In this document: piece by piece, positions 58,577 to 64,000 of the stretch
Position numbering within the stretch: the first letter of the stretch is position 1
Layout: each line of letters begins with the position of its first letter
Program-made: the position numbers and the translations under genes
Origin: Bradyrhizobium sp. sGM-13
GTDB lineage: Bacteria; Pseudomonadota; Alphaproteobacteria; Rhizobiales; Xanthobacteraceae
Length of the DNA stretch: 64,000 nt
Reading direction: 5' to 3'
NCBI RefSeq assembly: GCF_018398875.1
Contig: NZ_JAGWDK010000021.1
Location: 62,001 to 126,000, forward strand
The notes under the pieces: model-generated
What the model was told of the DNA's origin: nothing
Seen by the model: the letters and a program-made list of their open reading frames with translations, nothing else
The model's database searches: none

Positions 58577-59362
58577 GTGAGTGCAGACTCGGATGGCACC
58601 CCGATGGCCAAGACGGCGCGTCGCTCTCAATACGCCAGCACGGCTCAGCTTGAAAAATTCTTGAATCAGGCGTTTCAAACCACCGACAGCCGTCAGGTTT
58701 GCCTGGCTCTCGGTGAAGCAGTCCGGACCCAAAATGTCACGACAATCGCTATCGAATCAGGAATAGAGCGGGCACACCTCTACGGGGCTTTTGCATCGGA
58801 GAGGGGGCCGCGGCTTTCCACAGTGACGAAGGTGATTACGGCACTACGCCTAAGGCTGGTTACAGTGCAACCGTCCGCATCCACGCTCGAAAGATATAGT
58901 TCTCAACAGCAAGTGCATGGCCGTTTCCGTTACAGCACTCCGGCGGGAGTTGCCGAGCTCTTGAATCCTGCCCTTGCAACCTCCAATCTTCGTGCCATTT
59001 GTTCTACCTTTGGTGACATCATCCGAGCCCAGGAGAACGTTACGGAGTTCGCACGGCGAATACAGATTGGCCGAACACGCCTCTACCGCTCATTCATGGG
59101 CGATCGCTCTCCCGAGTTTACGACTGTCCTGACGATTCTCGCGGCGTTCGGATTGCAGTTGCGTGTAGAGCGGGTAAGCAAACGGAAAGCGTCGCTCGAT
59201 CCTTATTCAACGCGGAGCCTTGGGACATCGGCGGAGCTTGGGACATCGGCCGAGCTTGGGACATCGGCCGAGCTCGGGACATCGGCCGAGCTCGGGAAAT
59301 CGGCAGAGGTGGTGTTCCCCCAACAACTTCCCGCGGAATTCCCAGCAATGGCGGAGGCCTGA
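58577..59362 (+). CDS. Tandem antidote-type HTH protein with GTSAEL repeats
   Basis: A 261-aa protein with two related HTH-like modules (about residues 22-95 and 116-190). Each matches the pattern of the HI1420/HigA-like addiction-module antidote family: LNQAFQTTDSRQVCLALGEA then IESGIERAHLYGAFASERGP in the first, and LNPALATSNLRAICSTFGDI then RRIQIGRTRLYRSFMGDRSP in the second. Family members are normally about 100 aa with one module. The C-terminus has five units of L-G-T/K-S-A-E encoded by an 18-bp array. No adjacent toxin is visible. Codon use is less GC-biased than neighbours, hinting at transfer. GTG 58577 or ATG 58604 is the start. Confidence 0.7.
   Translation: MSADSDGTPMAKTARRSQYASTAQLEKFLNQAFQTTDSRQVCLALGEAVRTQNVTTIAIESGIERAHLYGAFASERGPRLSTVTKVITALRLRLVTVQPSASTLERYSSQQQVHGRFRYSTPAGVAELLNPALATSNLRAICSTFGDIIRAQENVTEFARRIQIGRTRLYRSFMGDRSPEFTTVLTILAAFGLQLRVERVSKRKASLDPYSTRSLGTSAELGTSAELGTSAELGTSAELGKSAEVVFPQQLPAEFPAMAEA
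59219..59308. repeat. 18-bp tandem repeat array (5 units) inside the HTH gene
   Basis: Five units of the form CTTGGGACATCGGCCGAG; the last has AAA for ACA. It keeps frame and encodes L-G-T-S-A-E repeats (last unit L-G-K-S-A-E). Likely variable in copy number. Confidence 0.85.
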
Positions 59363-59411
59363 ACGGGTCTTGGTGCGGTCGAACGGTTTTCGTCCGCCTG
59401 ACGCTCTTAAG

Positions 59412-59486
59412 TGGTGCCGGTTGAGAGGATTGAACTCCCGACCTTCGGTTTACAAAACCGCTGCTCTACCGCTGAGCTAAACCGGC
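59412..59486 (-). tRNA. tRNA-Thr, anticodon TGT
   Basis: The minus strand reads GCCGGTTTAGCTCAGCGGTA and continues to AACCGGCACCA. The acceptor stem pairs GCCGGTT with AACCGGC, the D-arm has AGCTCAGCGGTAGAGC, the anticodon loop is TTTTGTAAA with TGT, and the T-arm contains GGTTCAA-like GAGTTCAATCC. The CCA end is encoded. It reads ACA codons. It lies 49 bp after the antidote-type HTH gene. Confidence 0.95.
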
Positions 59487-59581
59487 GAATTGAAGCGATC
59501 GGTGGACAACGAAAATGCCCGCCGCATGGGGCCGCTCTTCGGCGGCTCGAATAGCAGACTTGGTCGCAAAGGACCAGAACC

Positions 59582-59893
59582 TCAAGAATCGCTCCAGCGC
59601 ACCCGAGGCATGAAAAAGGCGGCCTCCAGCCGCCTTTTCTGGACTCGATTTGCACTAATCTGCTGGCGAACATGCCTGTGGCCGTCATCGCCGCGGAACC
59701 AGGTGCCCGGGGGGCAGACAAAGCCGTTGCGCGGGGCATATTCGTTGCCGCCGATCGGGGCCCTGGCGGCGGCAACCGGGGCGGTCGCGATGGTTGCGGC
59801 AGTGCCGATCGTTCCGGTGTTCGCATAAAATTGGCGTGATGCCGAGTAGCGGGAAAGCTCCGGGCTCTTCGATTTCGATTGCGCGATCCTCAA
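59582..59893 (-). CDS. Possible small protein with CPPGTWFRGDDG motif, stop lost
   Basis: From TTG 59893 the minus-strand frame has GNEYAPRNGFVCPPGTWFRG, a motif I associate with short exported Bradyrhizobium proteins that usually end shortly after it. Here the frame runs on through a terminator hairpin to 59582. A CAG-CAG where CAG-TAG might be expected suggests a lost stop. No signal peptide is visible in this frame. Treat as a possible degraded gene. Confidence 0.28.
   Translation of the reverse strand: MRIAQSKSKSPELSRYSASRQFYANTGTIGTAATIATAPVAAARAPIGGNEYAPRNGFVCPPGTWFRGDDGHRHVRQQISANRVQKRRLEAAFFMPRVRWSDS
59614..59638 (-). terminator. Hairpin terminator upstream of tRNA-Thr
   Basis: AAAAGGCGGC/GCCGCCTTTT with a 5-nt loop; a T-run follows in both directions. 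On the minus strand it would end the transcript of the 59893 ORF before the tRNA gene. Confidence 0.78.
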
Positions 59894-59955
59894 GCCGGTG
59901 TGAAGTTCCGGCTCCCTATCATTTGAAGGATCGGGAAATTTGATTCAGCCGCGCG

Positions 59956-60141
59956 ATGTACCGCTGCGACGAGGTCCATCTGCGCGCGGCAATCTTGCAA
60001 TCGGCGAGAATGCCGCCGGAAGGCCACTGGGCGTGCTCCGCTGCCGACGACCCGATCATGCGCGCCGCCCTCTACAACGAGCAGGCCGAACGCCGCTCCT
60101 GGGCATCGATGCGGAGCCTGTTCGATGAAGCCTTGACCTGA
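59956..60141 (+). CDS. Small protein of about 61 aa
   Basis: ATG 59956 to TGA 60139-60141. GC3 bias is strong in this frame. The sequence begins MYRCDEVHLRAAILQSARMP and is followed by PPEGHWACSAADDPIMRAAL; two Cys residues are separated by more than 20 residues. There is no signal peptide. Unknown function. Confidence 0.5.
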   Translation: MYRCDEVHLRAAILQSARMPPEGHWACSAADDPIMRAALYNEQAERRSWASMRSLFDEALT

Positions 60142-60151
60142 CAAAGGCTTC
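60127..60151. other. Hairpin between the small ORF and the nickel transporter gene
   Basis: GAAGCCTT and AAGGCTTC with a 9-nt loop overlap the end of the 61-aa ORF. It may act as a terminator or leader structure. The following GTGGTATTTTATC is T-rich. Confidence 0.4.
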
Positions 60152-60192
60152 GAAGTGGTATTTTATCAAACAGGCAAGCGAGCAGGGGGCGT

Positions 60193-60888
60193 ATGTTCGG
60201 AATTCTGGGGCTGGGATTTTTGCTGGGCATGCAGCATGCTCTTGAAGCCGATCATATCGCCGCCGTCTCCAGCATCGCCGCGCGCCGCAGCCATGTGGCC
60301 GATATCGTCAAGCACGGGCTGACCTGGGGGCTCGGCCATACGCTTACCTTGTTCGTGTTTGCCGGCGTCGCCATTCTGCTCGGCCGCGCGATCCCGGACA
60401 GCATTGCCCAGCCGCTCGAAACCGCCGTCGGCCTGATGCTGGTCGGCCTCGGGGCGCATGTGCTGTGGCGGCTGTGGCGCGACCGGGTGCATTTTCATCA
60501 ACACGGTCATGGCGACGGCACGGTGCATTTCCACGCCCATAGCCATGCCCGCGAAACCGCGCCGCACCCCCGCGCTGCTCACATCCACGAACATGGTTTC
60601 CGCTGGCGGACCCTGCTGGTCGGCCTGATGCACGGCATGGCGGGCTCGGCCGCACTTCTGGTGCTCGCGGTCACGCAGGCCTCCAGCCCTGCCGTCGGGC
60701 TCGGCTATATCGCATTGTTCGGCGTCGGCTCGATGATCGGCATGGGCGCGCTGTCGACGGCGATCGCGGTGCCGCTCGCGGTCTCCGCCCGCTGGCTCAC
60801 CTGGGCCAATCGCGGCTTGCAAGGGGCGGTGGGGCTGGTCACCATCGCGATCGGGCTGATAACGATCTACGAAACCGCTTTTGCCTAA
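60193..60888 (+). CDS. UreH/NicO-type nickel or cobalt transporter
   Basis: A 231-aa membrane protein with about six helices. The first helix has GMQHALEADHIAAVSSIAAR, the HxxxxDH metal-selective motif of the NiCoT/UreH group. A cytoplasmic His-rich loop (FHQHGHGDGTVHFHAHSHAR, about residues 100-119) is typical of nickel buffering. The role is uptake or handling of Ni(II) for urease or hydrogenase; no urease gene lies nearby. It is 12 bp before the Bug-type binding protein gene, so they may form one transcript. The exact metal is not certain. Confidence 0.85.
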   Translation: MFGILGLGFLLGMQHALEADHIAAVSSIAARRSHVADIVKHGLTWGLGHTLTLFVFAGVAILLGRAIPDSIAQPLETAVGLMLVGLGAHVLWRLWRDRVHFHQHGHGDGTVHFHAHSHARETAPHPRAAHIHEHGFRWRTLLVGLMHGMAGSAALLVLAVTQASSPAVGLGYIALFGVGSMIGMGALSTAIAVPLAVSARWLTWANRGLQGAVGLVTIAIGLITIYETAFA

Positions 60889-60900
60889 GGAGGAATAAGA

Positions 60901-61872
60901 ATGGATCGCCGCAATTTTCTGGCCGGAAGCGCCGCATGCTCGCTGGCGGCGATGATGGATGGTCAGGCGTTTGCGCAATCGGGCCCGCTGACCAAAATTA
61001 TCTTCCCCTTTGCGGCCGGCGGCAGCGGCGACCTGCTGTGCCGCCAACTGGCGCAGTATCTGCCCACGCTGCTCGACCGCAATTTCATCGTGGAGAACCG
61101 CACCGGCGGTGACGGACTGATCGGCATTCGGGCGGTGAAGGGCGCGAGCCCCGACGGCGCCACGATCCTGATGACGACGGGCCCGACCATGTATCTGCTG
61201 CCCATGGTGGAGAACGAGCCGAGCTTCGACTCTGCCAAGGATTTTGTGCCGGTCTCGCAGCTTACCCGCTTCGAATTCGCCGTCGTCGCGAGCCCTGCTG
61301 CCGGAGTCAAAGACTTCAAGGAATTGGCAGCCTGGCTGAAGGCGAATCCTTCCAAGGCGACGTATGGCACGCCCGGCAGCGGCAACATCCCGCATTTCAC
61401 CGGATGGCAGCTCGAACAGGCGCTGGGCCTGTCGATGACCAAGGTCCCGTATCGCGGATCGGCGCTGATGGTGAACGATCTGATTGCGGGTCACATCCCG
61501 TTTGGCATCACGACGGTTTCCGACACGATCACACAACACCGTGCTGGCGGTTTGCGGATTGTCGCCGTCGCCAGCGAGACCCGCTCTTCGTTCTTGCCAG
61601 ACATCCCGACTCTGAAAGAGAGCGGCGTCAATCTGGTGGCGGATGGCTGGTACGGTATGTGGCTGCCGGCCGGCAGCTCGCCGGAGTTCGCGAAGAAGCT
61701 GAGCACCGCCGTTGCCGAGGTGCTGGCGAAATCCGAGGTGAAGGAAAAGCTGCTCGCGGTCATGTTGATTCCGGTCGGCTCCACGCCGGAGCAGTTGACG
61801 CAAAGACTCGCGGCTGACCGCGCGTTCTGGCAGCCGATCGTGAAGGCCACGGGCTATAAGATCACGAACTAG
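60901..61872 (+). CDS. Tripartite tricarboxylate/Bug-type substrate-binding protein
   Basis: A 323-aa exported protein. Twin-arginine-like start (MDRRNFLAGSAACSLAAMMD) then a mature domain with PFAAGGSGDLLCRQLAQYLP, VENRTGGDGLIGIRAVKGAS, YGTPGSGNIPHFTGWQLEQA and PYRGSALMVNDLIAGHIPFG, the usual TctC family blocks. It binds a carboxylate or other small ligand in the periplasm; no TctAB permease genes are adjacent. It is 12 bp after the nickel transporter gene with a strong SD (AAGGAGGA) and ends in a terminator. Function in this context is not known. Confidence 0.9.
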   Translation: MDRRNFLAGSAACSLAAMMDGQAFAQSGPLTKIIFPFAAGGSGDLLCRQLAQYLPTLLDRNFIVENRTGGDGLIGIRAVKGASPDGATILMTTGPTMYLLPMVENEPSFDSAKDFVPVSQLTRFEFAVVASPAAGVKDFKELAAWLKANPSKATYGTPGSGNIPHFTGWQLEQALGLSMTKVPYRGSALMVNDLIAGHIPFGITTVSDTITQHRAGGLRIVAVASETRSSFLPDIPTLKESGVNLVADGWYGMWLPAGSSPEFAKKLSTAVAEVLAKSEVKEKLLAVMLIPVGSTPEQLTQRLAADRAFWQPIVKATGYKITN

Positions 61873-61895
61873 CGCGGGCACCCCCTCGCACCGAC

Positions 61896-61923
61896 AAAAA
61901 TGGCTCCTTGAGGGGCCATTTTT
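61896..61923 (+). terminator. Intrinsic terminator after the Bug-type gene
   Basis: AAAAATGGC/GCCATTTTT extended by TCC/GG, with five T at the end. It is 24 bp after the stop codon. Confidence 0.85.
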
Positions 61924-62101
61924 CACTTGTCGATGTCTTAGTAGTCGTCCCAGCAGCCGGTGCGAAGGCCAAAAGTCTGCTTAGATCTGGAAGCTCATGG
62001 AGCATTGACCAAAATCAAGCTGGCACACAAAGGAGGGTTCCTTGGCCAATGAAGGTAGAGTGACGCGCAAGCCGCATGAAAAACCTGCTGCATAGTTTGT
62101 C

Positions 62102-63121
62102 ATGCGACCGATCTTCCATCCGAGCCTGGTCAACGGTCGCTACGGCGATCCGACGGTCTATGTGGAGACGCTGTTCAAAACGCACAGCGTGCTGTTCGAT
62201 CTCGGTGAAATCGCTTTACTGTCACCGCGGAAGATACGACGCGTCGATCAGATCTTTGTCTCGCATGCGCATATCGATCATTTCGTTGGCTTCGATCATC
62301 TGCTCCGTTTGCACGTAGGATTGGAGAAAACTGTACACCTTTACGGCCCGGCCGGTTTTGCCGAGCGCGTCTTCCACAAGCTTCAGGCCTATCGATGGAA
62401 TCTGGTCGAGAACTACGGTGCCGATCTGATCTTCGTTGTCAGCGAATTTGAGACGCCGAACTCCATCGCGACCAGGCAGTTCCGGCTGAAGAACGCCTTT
62501 GCCGCGGAACCGCCGGTGTCGAAGACAATTCTTGACGGCGTCCTATCTGACGAGCGGACCCGCCGGGTTTCAGCCGCCATCCTTGAGCACGGCACGCCCT
62601 GCCTCGGCTTTGCCCTGCAGGAAGCTGCCCATGTCAACATTTGGAAGAATCGACTATCCGAGCGCGGGCTTCCGGTCGGTCCGTGGTTGCAGTGGCTCAA
62701 GCAGGCGGTTGTGGAAGGCCGGCCGGACGATCATTTGATACGGATCGATGGGGCGGCGGCTTCACACGATCGCCTCGAGCCGCTCGGCAGCCTGCGTGAC
62801 CTCCTGACGGTCACTGCCGGCCAGAAAATTGCCTATGTTACCGATGTTGTCGATACGCCGGCCAATCGCGCCGCCATCGTGGCGCTCGTTCAGAATGCGG
62901 ACATCCTCTTCATCGAGGCGGCATTCGCGAGGATGGATGCCGCATTGGCGAGGGAGCGGGGCCATCTTACAACGACGGCTGCCGGAGAAATTGCGCGGGA
63001 AGCCAATGTGCGCCGTGTCGAGCCGTTTCACTTCTCTCCGCGCTATGCGGGAGAGGAGGAGCGGATGCTGGCCGAGGTGATGACGGCGTTCAGGGGGGCC
63101 ACATCTGACGCAAAAACCTGA
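62102..63121 (+). CDS. Metallo-beta-lactamase fold hydrolase (RNase Z-like)
   Basis: A 339-aa protein. The metal site has HAHIDHFVGFDHLL (HxHxDH, about residues 59-72). Further ligands are in LEHGTPCLGFAL, YVTDVVDTPAN and EPFHFSPRY near the C-terminus; RGHLTTTAAGEIA is the RNase Z-type helix. It resembles the tRNA 3' processing endonuclease family, but a PxKxRN exosite arm was not seen, so a general hydrolase role is safer. The next gene starts 11 bp downstream and is probably co-transcribed. Confidence 0.85.
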   Translation: MRPIFHPSLVNGRYGDPTVYVETLFKTHSVLFDLGEIALLSPRKIRRVDQIFVSHAHIDHFVGFDHLLRLHVGLEKTVHLYGPAGFAERVFHKLQAYRWNLVENYGADLIFVVSEFETPNSIATRQFRLKNAFAAEPPVSKTILDGVLSDERTRRVSAAILEHGTPCLGFALQEAAHVNIWKNRLSERGLPVGPWLQWLKQAVVEGRPDDHLIRIDGAAASHDRLEPLGSLRDLLTVTAGQKIAYVTDVVDTPANRAAIVALVQNADILFIEAAFARMDAALARERGHLTTTAAGEIAREANVRRVEPFHFSPRYAGEEERMLAEVMTAFRGATSDAKT

Positions 63122-63132
63122 GCGGTATTTTC

Positions 63133-64000
63133 ATGCTCGAGGAAAGACGTTTGCCGGCTGGGCATCGGAAATTGGTACGGCTCTTTCTGTGCGGAGATGT
63201 CATGTGCGGCCGCGGCATCGACCAGGTGTTGGCGCACCCCTGCAGCCCCGAGATTTACGAACATTACGTGCGATCGGCGGAGGAGTACGTGCTGCTCGCC
63301 GAGCAGGTGAACGGACCCATTCCGCGGCGCAACGGGCCGTCCTACGTTTGGGGCGCTGCGCTGGACCAGTTGGCGCGCATGCAGCCGGACGCGCGGATCA
63401 TCAATCTCGAAACGGCAGTGACCCGCAACAACGACCGCATGAACAAGGGCATCAACTACCGCATGAGCCCGGAGAATGCAGAATGCCTCGCGGCGGCCGA
63501 GATCAACTGCTGCGTATTGGCCAACAATCATGTGCTCGATTGGGGCCGCGCCGGCTTGCTGGAGACGCTGACTACTCTACAAAAACTCAACGTCAAGACA
63601 ACGGGCGCGGGGCGCAACGATCATGAAGCGCGCGCACCCGCGGTGCTGAACCTTGGCAAAGCGCGGGTCTTGATCTTTTCGTTTGGATCGACATCGAGCG
63701 GCATCCCGCTCGAATGGGCTGCGACGGCAGACACTCCGGGCGTCAACTTGCTGCCTCACCTCTCCGAGGCGAGTGTGTCAGAGGTCGCCGACCAGGTCAT
63801 GGCGCACAGGAGGCCGGCCGATCTCGTCGTCGTTTCGATCCATTGGGGATCCAATTGGGGATATCACATTCCCCAAGAGCAGAGAATTCTGGCCCGGGCC
63901 CTCATCGACAAGGCAGGTGTGTCGATCGTTCACGGACATTCCTCGCATCATCCGCGAGCGATCGAAATTTATCGAGACCGCCTCATTCTCTATGGCTGCG
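63133..64000 (+). CDS. CapA family protein (PGA-type), truncated by the window edge
   Basis: The frame from ATG 63133 (about 289 codons to the end) shows the metallophosphatase-like CapA motifs: FLCGDVMCGRGIDQ (GDVMxGR), INLETAVT, CVLANNHVLDWGRAG (NNHxLDWG), VVSIHWGSNWGYH and VHGHSSHHPRAIE. CapA members are poly-gamma-glutamate capsule synthesis proteins or phosphatase-like proteins; no capBC genes are visible. The C-terminal part is outside the window. It follows the RNase Z-like gene by 11 bp, a pairing that suggests a shared, unknown pathway. Confidence 0.85.
   Translation, partial: MLEERRLPAGHRKLVRLFLCGDVMCGRGIDQVLAHPCSPEIYEHYVRSAEEYVLLAEQVNGPIPRRNGPSYVWGAALDQLARMQPDARIINLETAVTRNNDRMNKGINYRMSPENAECLAAAEINCCVLANNHVLDWGRAGLLETLTTLQKLNVKTTGAGRNDHEARAPAVLNLGKARVLIFSFGSTSSGIPLEWAATADTPGVNLLPHLSEASVSEVADQVMAHRRPADLVVVSIHWGSNWGYHIPQEQRILARALIDKAGVSIVHGHSSHHPRAIEIYRDRLILYGC

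Noticed and set aside
1..64000. CRISPR arrays, insertion sequences, prophage or rRNA
   Set aside because: No regularly spaced repeat-spacer unit, transposase-like ORF, phage structural gene or rRNA sequence was seen.

Overview
This window looks like chromosomal DNA of a Bradyrhizobium-type alphaproteobacterium (Bradyrhizobiaceae/Nitrobacteraceae). The sequence is GC-rich with strong GC3 bias in coding frames. It carries a Porin_2-type porin, an Omp25/RopB-like barrel, a DUF2336 protein, a BTLCP cysteine peptidase, a MopJ-like PAS protein, CtrA-type boxes and a ROSE-type RNA thermometer in front of a small heat-shock gene. These are family-level recognitions made by eye; no database was searched.

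Layout. 1-700: frameshifted remnant of a PAS sensory protein. 0.7-3 kb: a translationally coupled pair (RHH-like protein and RMF-like ribosome factor) and small secreted or membrane proteins. 3.1-6.2 kb: an HSL-family esterase and a phospholipase D-like protein bracketed by an imperfect ~80-bp direct repeat. 6.2-7.3 kb: heat-shock unit (RpoH-like promoter, ROSE element, Hsp20, small partner, hairpin terminator). 7.4-10.6 kb: LapG-type peptidase, double-PilZ protein, MFS transporter. 10.7-15.1 kb: PaaG-like isomerase, a four-gene polar amino-acid ABC operon, a MopJ-like PAS gene. 15.2-18.3 kb: CtrA box, sRNA candidate with a textbook terminator, rhomboid protease, CBS protein, patatin. 18.5-22.2 kb: periplasmic protein and a GGDEF-EAL protein split by a one-base frameshift. 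22.2-34.2 kb: mostly housekeeping genes (nitroreductase, thrS, MFS, APC permease with a coupled secreted protein, yidD, ClpP-like secreted protein, IscU-like scaffold, folE, hisI).

34.2-38.0 kb: a same-strand set of a methanethiol methyltransferase-like gene (mddA-like), a TetR regulator and an unusual fusion of an alpha/beta hydrolase to a GT-B glycosyltransferase. 38-46 kb: signalling block (lytic transglycosylase with a CtrA box, DUF2336 protein, HPt protein, response regulator, NAD kinase, CHASE2 class III cyclase behind a FecR-like gene). 46-53.6 kb: serine carboxypeptidase, TPR protein, lipoprotein, Tat-exported hydrolase with a large operator-like inverted repeat, OMP, small proteins. 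53.7-59.5 kb: more accessory in character (hydrolase and MarR regulator, porin, attenuator-like leader, tandem antidote-type HTH protein with an 18-bp repeat array, tRNA-Thr). 60-64 kb: UreH/NicO-type nickel transporter, Bug-type binding protein, RNase Z-like hydrolase and a CapA-family protein cut by the window edge.

At least three families of palindromic intergenic repeats occur between genes. No rRNA, insertion sequence, prophage or CRISPR array was seen. The most unusual items are the hydrolase-glycosyltransferase fusion beside its TetR regulator, the tandem antidote-type HTH protein behind a possible attenuator, the sRNA/CtrA-box/MopJ-like intergenic region, and the RNase Z-like/CapA pair.
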